The translations under genes were made by a program, and so were the position numbers. Below are positions 43,801 to 55,602 of a stretch of DNA of 64,000 bases, piece after piece (position 1 is the stretch's first letter; each line of letters begins with the position of its first letter). This stretch comes from Chlorocebus sabaeus (lineage: Eukaryota > Chordata > Mammalia > Primates > Cercopithecidae). The DNA lies in assembly GCF_047675955.1 (NCBI RefSeq), contig NC_132912.1:22480500-22544499 (forward strand), given 5' to 3'. The notes below the pieces were generated by a model. That model was not told the origin of the DNA. It ran no database searches and was given only the letters and a program-made list of their open reading frames with translations.

Positions 43801-44738
43801 TTTCCAGCTTTCTGATGTGGGCATTTAGTGCTATAAATTTCCCTCTTAACACTGCTTTATCTGTGTTCCAGAGGTTCTGGTACATTGTCTCTTTGTTCTC
43901 ATTGATTTCAAAGAACTTTATTTCTGCCTTAATTTCGTTATGTACCCAGTAGTCATTCAGGAGCTGGTTGTTCAATTTCCAGGTAGTTGTGTGCTTTTGA
44001 GTGCGTTTCTTAATCCTGAGTTCTAATTTGGTTGCACTGTGATCTGAGAGACAGTTTATTATGATTTCTGTTCTTTTGCATTTGCAGAGGAGTGTTTTAC
44101 TTCCAATTATGTGGTCGATTTTAGAATAAGTGCTATGTGGCTCTGAGAAGAATGTATATTCTGTTGATTTGGGGTGGACAGTTCTGTAGATGTATGTTAG
44201 GTCCACTTGGTCCAGAGCTGAGTTCAAGTCCTGAATATCCTTGTTAATTTTCTGTCTCGTTGATCTGTCTAATATTGACAGTGGGGTGTAAATATCTCCC
44301 ACTATTATTGTGTGAGAGTCTAAATATCTTTGTAGGTCTCTAATAACTTGTTTTATGAATCTGGGTGCTCCTGTATTGGGTGCATATGTATTTAGGATAG
44401 TTAGCTTTTGTTGCATTGATCCCTTTACCATTATATAATGTCCTTCTTTGTCTTTTTTGATTTTTGTTGGTTTAAAGTCTGTTTTATAAGAAATAAGGAT
44501 TGAAACCCCTATTTTGTTGTGTTTTGTTCTGATTTTCTTTCCATTTGCTTGGTGAATATTCCTCCATCCCTTTATTTTGAGCCTATGTGTGTGTCTGCAT
44601 GTGAGATGGGTCTCCTGAATACAGCACACAGATGGGTCTTGACTCTTTATTCAATTTGCCAGTCTGTCTTTTAATTGGGGCATTTAGCTCATTTACATTT
44701 AAAGTTAATATTGTTATGTTTGAATTTGATCCTGTCAT
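40893..44738 (-). pseudogene. L1-B ORF2, broken and with active-site changes
   Basis: It starts near 44738 (MTGSNSNITI). The largest piece, 43718-44629 (303 codons), is the endonuclease domain. Its catalytic GDFN motif reads GDIY while SDH is kept. In the RT piece 42470-42664 the FADD motif reads CADN. Further pieces lie at 41974-42246 and 41447-41641. These changes, plus frameshifts and an inserted fragment, make it inactive. Confidence 0.9.
42851..42902 (+). repeat. 52-base inverted L1 fragment inserted in L1-B ORF2
   Basis: L1 text is interrupted after GGATGT (42845-42850) and resumes after a second GGATGT (42902-42907). The insert contains 'CAGAAAACAGACACTGGACC' and 'CTTTCCTTACATGTTATA', which closely match the reverse complement of L1-B at about 41856-41897. 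Confidence 0.75.
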
Positions 44739-45824
44739 CATGATGCTAGCTGGTTTTTTGCACATTAGTTGATGCAGTTTCTTCATAGCTTCTATGGTCT
44801 TTACAATTTGGCATGTTTTTGCAGAGGCTGGTACCAGTTTTTCCTTTCCATACTTAGTGCTTCCTTCAGGAGCTCTTGTAAGACAGGCCTGGTGGTGACA
44901 AAGATCCCTCAGCATTTGCTTGTCTTGTCTGGAGAGGATTTTATTTTTCCTTCACTTATGAAGCTCAGTTTGGCTGGATATGAAATTCCGGGTTGAAAAT
45001 TCTTTTCTTTAAGAGTGTTGAATATTGGCCCCCACCCTCTTCTGGCTTGCTGGGTTTCTGCAGAGAGATCTGCTGTTAGTGTGATGGGCTTTCCTTTGTA
45101 GGTAACTTGAGCTTTCTCTCTGGCTGCCCTTAACATTTTTCCTTCATTTCAACCTTGGAGAATCTGATGATCATGTGTCTTGGGCTTGCTTTTCTCGATG
45201 AGTATCTTAGAGGTGTTCTCTGTATTTCCTGAATTTGAATGTTGGCCTGTCTTCCTATGTTGGAGAAGTTCTCCTGGATATCCTGAAGTGTGTTTTCCAA
45301 CTTGGTTCCATTCTCCCTATCACTTTTGGGTACACCAATTGATTGTAGATTTGGTCTTTTCACATAGTCCCATATTTCTTGGAGGTTTTGTTCATTCCTT
45401 TCCAATCTTTTTTCTCTAATCTTGTCTTCATGCCTTATTTCAGTAAGTTGATCTTCAATCTCCAATATACTTTTTTCCACTGTATTCAGCTATTGATACT
45501 TGTGTATGCTTCATGAAGTTCTTGTGCTGTGTTTTTCAGCTCCATCAGGTCATTTATTTTCTTCCCTAAACTGGTTATTCTACTTAGCAGTTCCAGTAAC
45601 ATTTTATCAAAGTTCTTAGCTTCTTTGCAATGGGTTAGAACATGCTCCTTTAGCTCAGAGGAGTTTGTTATTACTCACCTTTTGAAGCCTACTTCTGTCA
45701 GTTTATCAATCTCATTCTCTGTCCAGATTTGTGCCCTTGCTGGAGAGGAGTTGTGATCATTTGGAGGAGAAGAGGCATTCTTGCTTTTGCAATTTTCAGC
45801 ATTTATGTGCTGGTTTTTCCTCAT
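44739..45824 (-). pseudogene. L1-B ORF1, broken
   Basis: The start MRKNQHINAE is near 45824. Pieces at 45130-45480 (with EIEDQLTEIRHEDK and YVKRPNLQSIGV) and 44909-45136 (MLRAAREKAQVTYKGKPI) are in different frames, so no full protein can be made. Confidence 0.82.
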
Positions 45825-46342
45825 CTTTGTGCATTTATCTACCTTTAATCTTTGAGGCTTATGACCTTTGGATAGGGTTTTGTGTGGCTCTTTTGTTGAT
45901 GTTGTTGCTTTCTGTTAGTGTTCCTTCTAAAAGTCAGGCCCCTCTTCTGCAAGTTGCTGCATTTTGCTGGAGGTTCACTCCAGACCCTCTTCACCTGGGT
46001 ATCACCAGTGGAGGCTGCAAAGATCGCTGCCTGCTCCTTCCTCTGGAAGGTTAGTTGCAGAGGGGCACTGGCCTGATGCCAGCCAGAGCTCTCTTGTATG
46101 AGGTATCTGTTGACCCCTGTTGGGAGGTCTCTCTCAGTCAGCAGGCATATGGGTCAGGGACCCACTTGAAGAGGTAGTCTGTCTCTTAGCCGAACTCAAG
46201 AGCTGTGCTGGGAGATCTGCTCTCTTCAGAGTCAGCAGGCAGGAAATTTTAAGACTGTTGATGCTGGGCTCACAGCCACTCCTTCCCTCAGGTGCTCTGT
46301 GCCAGGGAGATGGGAGTTTCATCTGTAAGCCCCTGACTGGGG

Positions 46343-46446
46343 CTTTCTTTCAGAGCCATACAAACTAGAAGAAACATACTAACTAGATAGTTTCTGCCTT
46401 TCTTTCAGAGCCATACAAACTAGAAAAAACATACTAACTAGATAGT
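46343..46446 (+). repeat. Tandem duplication across the L1-B 5' junction
   Basis: A 49-base segment starting CTTTCTTTCAGAGCCATAC occurs at 46343 and again at 46398 (period 55) with one difference. The unit contains L1 5'UTR text joined to flanking DNA. Confidence 0.8.
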
Positions 46447-46639
46447 CCAGTAGCTAATTTAATCAAGGACATATGATGGAAGCAGAGCCAGAGAAAGATG
46501 CTATATTGCTGGCTTTGAAGACAAAGAATGAAACCAAATACCCAAACAATGCAGACAATCTGTACCTGGAAAAGGAAAGAGAACAAATTCCCCACCAGGG
46601 CTTCCAGAAAGAATGCAGCCCTTCTTTTGGGTATGCTCC
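46447..46639 (+). repeat. Possible MaLR-type LTR fragment
   Basis: 'GCTGGCTTTGAAGACAAAGA' and 'GGCTTCCAGAAAGAATGCAG' resemble the middle of MaLR LTRs. Weak match. Confidence 0.35.
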
Positions 46640-47631
46640 TAGAGCTGAAATTCCCAAGTCATATGGTAACCTATATTTAACCATTCAAGGAACTCTCAGA
46701 CTGTTTTCCAAAGTAGGTGTGCCATTTTACACACTCACAGGCAGTATATGAAGGTTCTAAGTTCCTCCACATCTTCAACACTTGCTTTTTCATTATAGTC
46801 ATCCAAGCCATAGCCTATGCCTATGTTTTCTTCTGAATTGTAGTTTTAGTTCTTTCATTTAAGTCTTTGAAGTACTATGAATTAGCTTTTCATATATGAT
46901 GTGAGGTATTTCATTCTTTTGCATGTGGATATATAGTTGTCCTAGCATCATTTGTGGAAAAGACTATACTTTCACCCACTGAATTGTCTTGGTACCCTCA
47001 TGAAAAAAATCAATTGACCATAAATGTAAGGGTTTGTTTCTGAAATCTGTATTCTATTTCTCTGATCTATATGTATATTCTGTCCACACTTTTGATTGCT
47101 ATATTTCTGTAACTTTGAAATCCAAAAGTGTGAATCCTTCAACTTTGCACTTTTCAAGATTGTTTTGGCTATTCTGAGTCCCTTGCGTTTCCATACAATT
47201 TTTGGATCAGTTTGTTAATTTCTGCAAAGCAGCCTTCAGGGATTTAGATAGAAACTGTATTAAATCAGGAGTATTGCTTCTTAATGATCTTATGCTTTCC
47301 ATAAATATGGGCTATCTTTCAACTTAATAGGTCTTCTTTAATTTCTTTTAATGATGTTTTATTGCTTTCAGTCTACAAGTTTTGCATTTTTTGGCTGGGT
47401 TTATTTCCAGATTTAAAAACTTTATCCATGTTATTACAAATAGAATTGTCTTTATTTAATTTTCAGATCATTCATTGCTAGCATAGAAATAAAATTCCTT
47501 TTTGTTTATTGATCTTGTACCCTGCAATCTTACTGAACTTGTTAGCCCTATTAGTTTCTTCTGGTGGATTCCTTAAGATTTTTTATATGCAAGATCATGT
47601 CATCTGCAACTAGAGAAAGTCTTACTTTCTC
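46640..47631 (-). mobile_element. Old L1 (L1M) fragment, antisense, part 1
   Basis: 'TTCAAGATTGTTTTGGCTAT', 'TTGTACCCTGCAATCTTACT' and 'GATCATGTCATCTGCAACTA' are antisense L1 ORF2 wording, much more diverged than L1-A to L1-D. Confidence 0.75.
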
Positions 47632-47781
47632 TACAGGAAAGGGCACCCATCAAGATCTTGACCATGCTGGCACCCAATCTCAGACTTCCCATCTCCAGAA
47701 ATGTGAGAAATAAATGTTTGTTGTTTAAGCCACCAGTCTATGGTAATTTGTTATAGCAGTCCAAACTAATTAAGACGAATG
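47632..47781 (+). repeat. MaLR (MLT1-like) LTR 3' fragment
   Basis: 'GAGAAATAAATGTTTGTTGT', 'AAGCCACCAGTCTATGGTAA' and the end 'CCAAACTAATTAAGACGA' match the 3' end of MLT1/MST-type LTRs on the plus strand. It interrupts the L1M on both sides. Confidence 0.7.
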
Positions 47782-48584
47782 CTGAGCAGAGGTGGCAAGA
47801 GTGGGTATCCTTGTCTTGTTCCTGATCTCAGGAGGAAAATATTCAGTCTTTCAGGATTAAGTGCAATGCTGGCTGTGAGTTTTTCATAGATGTCCATGGA
47901 GGTTAAGGGAGTTGCCCTTTATTCGTAATTTGTTGAATGTTTTATGAAAGGATTTTGTCCGATGCTTTTCCTGCATCTATTAAGATCATCAGGCTGTTTA
48001 TGAATAAAGGCTTTGAGATTTTTTTAGTTTTCAATATAGTTACTTAGAGTTGAAAAAATTTTCCTGTAAGCATGATTTTGGCTGCATCCAAGAAGTTTTG
48101 GCATGTGTGTTTTTATTTTCATTCACTTCAAAGTATCTTAGAATTTCCCTTGTGATTTCTTCTTTAACCCACTGGTTTTTCAGGAAATGTTATTTAATTT
48201 CTACATATTTCTATCTTAAATTTCTTAAAATTTCCTTGGCCATTATTTCTTCACATATTTCTTCTGTTCCTTTCTCTCTCCCCTCTTCCTCTGGAACTCT
48301 CGTTATTTATATAGTGGCATGTTTGATATTCCATCAGTCTCTAAGACTGCCCATTTTTCTTCATTTTTTTCTTTTTTTCCTTAGACTGGATAATCTCAGT
48401 GGACCTTTAAGTTTGCTTTCTTTCTTCTGCCAGTTCATATTTGCCATTGTACCCTTGTAGTAATTTTTTCACTCCAGTTATACTTTTCACCTCCTGAATT
48501 TCTATGGATTCTTTTAAATAATCTTTTATTTCTGTATTGAAATTCTCCATTTCTTATATAATTTTCCTACTTTCATTTAACTCT
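47782..48584 (-). mobile_element. Old L1 (L1M) fragment, antisense, part 2
   Basis: 'GGTATCCTTGTCTTGTTCCT' and 'GATTTTGGCTGCATCCAAGA' continue the antisense L1 ORF2 text after the LTR fragment. Confidence 0.75.
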
Positions 48585-48872
48585 TTATTTTTTTTGAGAT
48601 GGAGTTCACTCTATTGCCCAGGCTGGTATGCAGTGGCACGATCTCGGCTCACTGCAACCGCCATCTTCCGGGTTCAAGCAATTCTCTTCCCTCAGCATCT
48701 CGAGTACCTGGGAATATGGGCACCCACCACCACGCCCAGCTATTTTTTTTTTTTTTAATTTTAGAGAGACAAGGTTTCACCATGTTGGCCTTGAACTCCT
48801 GACCTCAAGTGATCTGCCTGCCTTGGCCTCTCGAAGTATAGGGATTACAGGCGTGAGCCACAGTGTCTGGCC
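48585..48872 (-). mobile_element. Alu element, antisense, S-like
   Basis: A full antisense dimer from 'TTTTTTGAGATGGAGTTCAC' to 'GTGAGCCACAGTGTCTGGCC', inserted in the L1M. Confidence 0.88.
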
Positions 48873-49070
48873 GCTTTAACTCTTTAGGCATAGTTTCCTA
48901 GTTCTTTGAATATATTTATAATGGCTTATTTAAAGTTGTTATTTAGTAACTCCAAAATCTAGGCTTTCTCAAGGACAGTTTCTACTAATTGTCTGTAATA
49001 CAAGAGCATATCTTCACCCTTCATCCTTAATGGGAATGATGGCAAAAGCTATTTTCCATTGCCCATCAGT
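48873..49070 (-). mobile_element. Old L1 (L1M) fragment, antisense, part 3
   Basis: 'TAGTTTCCTAGTTCTTTGAA' and 'AGTAACTCCAAAATCTAGGC' match the upstream part of L1M elements in antisense. It continues the L1M interrupted by the Alu. Confidence 0.6.
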
Positions 49071-49284
49071 GTTGAGTACTTAAAAAATGTGCTGGAACTT
49101 TTCAGAGGGCACTAGAGACAGGATGGTGGCAGGAGCAGCAGCATTTAAGCCTCCTGAGGAAGAGCTTAGAGGCCTTTACTCCATCCTTCTAGAGGTGCTT
49201 CTTCCTCTTGTTATTAGAAATAATCTGGAACATCTAAGAGGTTGTTGTAGTCAAGACTCCACTAGAAAAACACAACCAGTAGGT

Positions 49285-49399
49285 GAACTTGTTTTATGAA
49301 TCTGGTGCTCCTGTATTGGGGGGGCGGTACATACATATTTAGGATAGTTAGCTTTTGTTGCATTGATCCCTTTACCATTATGTAATGTCCTTCTTTGTC

Positions 49400-49403
<4 letters not shown>
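49285..49403 (-). mobile_element. L1-D, left segment (host of L1-C)
   Basis: Antisense L1 ORF2 endonuclease-region text ('GAATCTGGTGCTCCTGTATT', 'ATCCCTTTACCATTATGTAA') breaks off at the L1-C insertion point and resumes at 55591. Confidence 0.85.
49392..49403. repeat. Target-site duplication of L1-C, left copy
   Basis: TCTTTGTCTTTT directly precedes the L1-C tail and recurs at 55591-55602. Confidence 0.85.
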
Positions 49404-49436
<33 letters not shown>

Positions 49437-49652
49437 CTTTAAGTTCTAGGGTACATGTGCATAACGTGCAGGTTTGTTACATATGTATACTTGTGCCATG
49501 TTGGTGTGCTGCACCCATCAACTCGTCAGCACCCATCAACTCATCATTTACATCAGGTATAACTCCCAATGCAATCCCTCCCCCCTCCCCCCTCCCCATG
49601 ATAGGCCCCGGTGTGTGATGTTCCCTTTCCCGAGTCCAGGTGATCTCATTGT

Positions 49653-52600
49653 TCAGTTCCCACCTATGAGTGAGAACATGTGGTGCTTGGTTTTCTGTTC
49701 TTGTGATAGTTTGCTGAGAATGATGGTTTCCAGCTGCATCCATGTCCCTACAAAGGACACAAACTCATCCTTTTTTATGGCTGTATAGTATTCCATGGTG
49801 TATATGTGCCACATTTTCTTAATCCAGTCTGTCACTGATGGACATTTGGGTTGATTCCAAGTCTTTGCTATTGTGAATAGTGCCGCAATAAACATACGTA
49901 TGCATGTGTCTTTATAGCCGCATGATTTATAATCCTTTGGTATATACCCAGTAATGGGATGGCTGGGTTATATGGTACCTTTAGCTCTAGATCCTTGAGG
50001 AATTGTCATACTGTTTTCCATAATGGTTGAACTAGTTTACAACAGTGTAAAAGTGTTCCTATTTCTCCACATCCTCTCCAGCACCTGTTGTTTCCTGACT
50101 TTTTAATGATTGCCATTCTAACTGGTGTGAGATGGTATCTCATTGTGGTTTTGATTTGCATTTCTCTGATGGCCAGTGATGATGAGCATTTTTTCATGTG
50201 TCTGTTGGCTGTATGAATGTCTTCTTTTGAGAAATGTCTGTTCATATCCTTTGCCCACTTTTTGATGGGGTTGTTCGTTTTTTTCTTGTAAATTTGTTTG
50301 AGTTCTTTGTAGGTTCTAGATATTAGCCTTTTGTCAGATGAGTAGATTGCAAAAATTTTCTCCCATTCTGTAGGTTGCCTGTTCACTGTGATGGTAGTTT
50401 CTTTTGCTGTGCAGAAGCTCTTCAGTTTAATTAGATCCCATTTGTCAATTTTGGCTTTTGTTGCCATTGCTTTTGGTGTTTTAGACATGAAGTCCTTGCC
50501 CATGCCTATGTCCTGAATGGTATTACCTAGGTTTTCTTCTAGGGTTTTTATGGTATTAGGTCTAACATTTAAGTCTGTAATCCATCTTGAATTAATTTTC
50601 ATATAAGGAGTAAGGAAAGGATCCAGTTTCAGCTTTCTACTTATGGCTAGCCAATTTTCCCAGCACCATTTATTAAATAGGGAATCCTTTCCCCATTTCT
50701 TGTTTTTCTCAGGTTTGTCAAAGATCAGATGGCTGTAGATGTGTGGTATTATTTCTGAGGACTCTGTTCTGTTCCATTGGTCTATATCTCTGTTTTGGTA
50801 CCAGTACCATGCTGTTTTGGTTTCTGTAGCCTTGTAGTATAGTTTGAAGTCAGGTAGTGTGATGCCTCCAGCTTTGTTCTTTTGACTTAGGATTGTCTTG
50901 GCAATGTGGGCTCTTTTTTGGTTCCATATGAACTTTAAAGCAGTTTTTTCCAATTCTGTGAAGAAAGTCATTGGTAGCTTGATGGGGATGGCATTGAATC
51001 TATAAATTACCTTGGGCAGTATGGCCATTTTCACGATATTGATTCTTCCTATCCATGAGCATGGTATGTTCTTCCATTTGTTTGTGTCCTCTTTTATTTC
51101 ACTGAGCAGTGGTTTTTAGTTCTCCTTGAAGAGGTCCTTTACATCCCTTGTAAGATGGATTCCTAGGTATTTTATTCTCTTTGAAGCAATTGTGAATGGA
51201 AGTTCATTCATGATTTTGCTCTCTGTTTGTCTGTTACTGGTGTATAAGAATGCTTGTGATTTTTGCACATTAATTTTGTATCCTGAGCCTTTGCTGAAGT
51301 TTCTTATCAGCTTAAGGAGATTTTTGGGCTGAGACAATGGGGTTTTCTAAATATTACAATCATGTCATCTGCAAAGAGGGACAATTTGACTTCTTCTTTT
51401 CCTAACTGAATACCCTTGATTTCTTTCTCTTGCCTGATTGCCCTAGCCAGAACTTCCAACACTATGTTGAATAGGAGTGGTGAGAGAGGGCATCCCTGTC
51501 TTGTGCCAGTTTTCAAAAGGAATTTTTCCAGTTTTTGCCCATTCAGTATGATATTGGCTGTGGGTTTTTCATAAATAGCTATTATTATTTTGAGATATGT
51601 TCAATCAATACCGAATTTATTGAGCGTTTTTAGCATGAAGCACTGTTGAATTTCGTCAAAGGCCTTTTCTGCATCTATTGAGATAATCATGTGGTTTTTG
51701 TCATTGGTTCAGTTTATGTGATGGATTATGTTTATTGATTTGTGTATGTTGAACCAGCCTTGCATCCCAGGGATGAAGCCCACTTGATCATGGTGGATAA
51801 GCTTTTTGATGTGCTGCTGGATCCGGTTTGCCAGTATTTTATTGAGGATTTTTGCATCGATGTTTATCAGGGATATTGGTCTAAAATTCTCTTTTTTTGT
51901 TGTGTCTCTGCCAGGCTTTGGTATCAGGATGATGTTGGCCTCATAAAATGAGTTAGGGAGGATTCCCTCTTTTTCTATTGGAATAGTTTCAGAAGGAATG
52001 GTACCAGCTCCTCCTTGTACCTCTGGTAGAATTCAGCTGTGAATCTATCTGGTCCTGGACTTTGGTTGGTTGGTAGGCTATTAATTATTGCCTCAATTTC
52101 AGAGCCTGCTATTGGTCTATTCAGGGATTCAGTTTCTTCCTGGTTTAGTTTTGAGAGAGTGTAAGTGTCCAGAAAATTATCCATTTCTTCTAGATTCTCT
52201 AGTTTATTTGCGTAGAGGTGTTTATAGTATTCTCTGATGGTAGTTTGTATTTCTGTGGGGTCGCTGGTGATATCCCCTTTGTCATTTTTTATTGCGTCTA
52301 CTTGATTCTTCTCTCTTTTCTTCTTTGTCTTGCTAGCGGTCTATCAATTTTGTTGATCTTTTCAAAAAACCAACTCCTGGATTCATTGATTTTTTGGAGG
52401 GTTTTTTGTGTCTCTATCTCCTTCAGTTCTGCTCTGATCTTAGTTATTTCTTGCCTTCTGCTAGCTTTTGAATGTGTTTGCTCTTGCTTCTCTAGTTCTT
52501 TTAATTGTGATGTTAGAGTGTCAATTTTAGATCTTTCCAGCTTTCTCTTGTGGGCATTTAGTGCTATAAATTTCCCTCTACACACTGCTTTAAATGTGTC

Positions 52601-53463
52601 CCAGAGATTCTGATATGTTGTATCTTTGTTCTCATTGGTTTCAAAGAACATCTTTATTTCTGCCTTCATTTCGTTATGTACCCAGTAGTCATTCAGGAGC
52701 AGGTTATTCAGTTTCCATGTAGTTGAGCGGTTTTGATTGAGTTTCTTAGTCCTGAGTTCTAGTTTGATTGCACTGTGGTCTGAGAGACAGTTTGTTATTA
52801 TTTCTGTTCTTGTACATTTGCTGAGGAGTGCTTTACTTCCAATTATGTGGTCAATTTTGGAATAAGTTGATGTGGTGCTGAGAAGAATGTATATTCTGTT
52901 GATTTGGGGTGGAGAGTTCTGTAGATGTCTATTAGGTGTGCTTGCTGCAGAGATGAGTTCAATTCCTGGATATCCTTGTTAACTTTCTGTCTCGTTGATC
53001 TGTCTAATGTTGACAGTGGGGTGTTGAAGTCTCCCATTATTATTGTATGGGAGTCTAAGTCTCTTTGTAAGTCTCTAAGGACTTGCTTTACGAATCTGGG
53101 TGCTCCTGTATTGGGTGCATATATATTTAGGATCGTTAGCTCTTCCTGTTGAATTGATCCCTTTACCATTATGTAATGGCCTTCTTTGTGTCTTTTGATC
53201 TTTGATGGTTTAAAGTCAGTTTTAACAGAGACTAGTATTGCACCCCCTGCTTTTTTTTGTTCTCCATTTGCTTTGTAGATCTTCCTCCATCCCTTTATTT
53301 TGAGCCTATGTATGTCGCTGCATGTGAGATGGATCTCCTGAATACAGCAAACTGATGGGTCTTGACTCTTTATCCAGTTTGCCAGTCTGTGTCTTTTAGT
53401 TGGACCATTTAGTCCATTTACATTTAAGGTTAATATTGTTATGTGTGAACTTGATCCTGCCAT
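49653..53463 (-). pseudogene. L1-C ORF2, broken
   Basis: The start MAGSSSHITI at 53463 opens 206 codons of endonuclease with MGDFNTPLS kept, then a frameshift before the SDH region. RT pieces lie at 51307-51516 (FADD kept, then a frameshift) and 52298-52669. The C-terminal piece 50006-51034 (342 codons) carries the late RT region and the cysteine-rich area (CWRGCGEIGTLLHCC). The last piece is 49653-49895, ending SLIGGN. Total length is about the normal 1,275 codons. Confidence 0.92.
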
Positions 53464-53525
53464 TATGATATTAACTGGTTATTTTGCTCGTTAGTTGGTA
53501 CAGTTTCTTCCTAGCCTCGATGGTC

Positions 53526-54542
53526 TTTACATTTTGGCATGTTTTTGCAATGGCTGGTACCGGTTGTTCCTTTCCATGTTTAGTGCTTCCTTCAGGGTCT
53601 CTTGTAAGGGAGGCCTGGTGGTGACAAAATCTCTAAACATTTGCTTATCTGTAAAGGATTTTATTTCTCCTTCACTTATGAAACTTAGTTTGGCTGGATA
53701 TGAAATTCTGAGTTTAAAATTCTTTTATTTAAGAATGTTGAATATTGGCCCCCACTCTCTTCTGGCTTGTAGAGTTTCTGTCAAGAGATCTGCTGTTAGT
53801 CTGATAGGCTTCCCTTTGTGGGTAACCCGACCTTTCTCTCTGGCTGCCCTTAAGATTTTTTCCTTCATTTCAACTTTGGTGAATCTGGCAATTATGTGTC
53901 TTGGGGTTGCTCTTCTCAAGGAGTATCTTTGTGGTGTTCTCTGTATTCCCTGAATTTGAATGTTGGCCTGCCCTACTAGGTTGGGGAAGTTCTCCTGGAT
54001 GATATCCTGAAGAGTGTTTTCCAACTTGGTTCCACTTTCCCCCTCACTTTCAGGCATCCCAATCAGACGTAGATTTGGTCTTTTTACATAATCCCATACT
54101 TCTTGCAGGCTTTGTTCATTTCTTTTTCTTCTTTTTTCTTTAGATTTCTTTTCTCGCTTCATTTCATTCATTTGATCCTCAATTGCTGATACTCTTCCTT
54201 CCAGTTGATTGAGTCAGTTACTGAAGCTTGTGCATTTGTCACGTATTTCTTGTGTCACGGTTTTCATTTCTGTCAGTTCGTTTATGGCCTTCTCTGCATT
54301 AATTATTCTAGTTATCAATTCTTCCACTCTTTTTTCAAGCTTTTTAGTTTCTTTGCACTGGGTACGTAATTCCTCCTTTAGCTCTGAGAAATTTGATGGA
54401 CTGAAGCCTTCTTCTCTCATCTCGTCAAAGTCATTCTCCGTCCAGCTTTGATCCATTGCTGGTGATGAGCTACGTTCCTTTGGAGGGAGAGATGCACTCT
54501 TATTTTTTGAATTTCCAGCTTTTCTGCCCTGCTTTTTCCCAT
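53526..54542 (-). pseudogene. L1-C ORF1, broken
   Basis: The start codon is at 54542. Pieces lie at 54214-54456 (coiled-coil region, ELITRIINAEKAINEL) and 53725-54171 (RNA-recognition and C-terminal domain, with YVKRPNLRLIG and LRAAREKGRVTHKGKPIR). Frame changes and a stop separate them. Confidence 0.88.
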
Positions 54543-55590
54543 CTTTGTGGTTTTATCTGTCTCTGGTCTTTGATGATGGTGACATACTGATGGGGTTTTG
54601 GTGTGGGTGTCCTTCCTGTTTGTTAGTTTTCCTTCTAACAGTCAGGACCCTCAGCTGTAGGTCTGTTGGAGATTGCTTGAGGTCCACTCCAGACCCTATT
54701 TGCCTGGGTATCAGCAGCAGCGGCTGCAGAAGATAGAATATTGCTGAACAGCGAGTGTACCTGTCTGATTCTTGCTTTGGAAGCTTCCTCTCAGGGGTGT
54801 ACTCCACCATGTGAGGTGTGGGGTGTTGGTCTGCCCCTAGTGGGGAATGTCTCCCAGTTAGGCTACTTAGGGGTCAGGGACCCACTTGAGCAGGCAGTCT
54901 GTCCATTCTCACATCTCAGCCTCCATGTTGGGAGATCCACTGCTCTCTTCAAAGCTGTCAGACAGAGTCGTTTGCGTCTGCAGAGGTTTCTGCTTTTTTT
55001 TGTTTGTTTGTTTGTTTTGTTGTTGTTTAGCTGTGCCCTGTCCCCAGAGGTGGAGTCTACAGAGACAGGCAGGCCTCATTGAGCTGCTGTGAGTTCCACC
55101 CAGTTCGAGCTTCCCAGCAGCTTTGTTAACCTACTTAAGCCTCAGCAATGGCGGGCGGCCCTCCCCCAGCCTGACTGCTGCCTTGCTGTTAGATCTCAGA
55201 CTGCTGTGCTAGCAATGAGGGAGGCTCTGTGGGCATGGGACCCTCCCAGCCAGGTGTGGGATATAATCTCCTGGTGTGCCCGTTTGCTAAGACCCTTGGT
55301 AAAGTGCAGTATTGGGGTGGGAGTTACCCGATTTTCCAGGTGTTGTGTGTCTCAGTTCCCCTGGCTAGGAAAAGGGATTCCCTTCCCCCTTGTGCTTCCC
55401 AGGTGAGGCGATGCCTCGCCCTGCTTCAGCTCTTGCTGGTTGGGCTGCAGCAGCTGACCAGCACCGATTTTCCGGCATTCCCTAGTGAGATGAACCCAGT
55501 AGCTCAGTTGAAAATGCAGAAATCACCTGTCTTCTGTGTCGCTCGCGCTGGGAGCTGGAGACTGGAGCTGTTCCTATTCGGCCATCTTGC

Positions 55591-55602
55591 TCTTTGTCTT
55601 TT
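55591..55602. repeat. Target-site duplication of L1-C, right copy
   Basis: TCTTTGTCTTTT, identical to 49392-49403. Confidence 0.85.

Larger units (their letters stand above)
40680..46354 (-). mobile_element. Long L1PA-like LINE (L1-B), slightly 5'-truncated
   Basis: Minus-strand L1 of 5.7 kb. Its 3' end at left starts 'ATACTTTTTAAAAGTTCTGG' without a clear tail. It covers 3'UTR, ORF2, ORF1 and part of the 5'UTR and ends in 5'UTR text ('CCCCTGACTGGGGC') at about 46343-46354. A 52-base inverted L1 fragment is inserted at 42851-42902. Confidence 0.92.
49404..55590 (-). mobile_element. Near-full-length L1PA-like LINE (L1-C), inserted in L1-D
   Basis: 6,187 bp on the minus strand. The tail complement is an (ATT)n run at 49404-49434, then 'ATACTTTAAGTTCTAGGGTA'. 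The 5' end at 55590 ('TCGGCCATCTTGC') lies within about ten bases of a canonical L1 start. It is flanked by the 12-bp duplication TCTTTGTCTTTT. It has the longest L1 frames of the window but is still inactive. Confidence 0.95.

Noticed and set aside
52218..52613. 131-codon plus-strand frame in L1-C
   Set aside because: It is the antisense shadow of L1 ORF2, as are similar frames at 43653-43952, 53495-53953 and 55675-56280.
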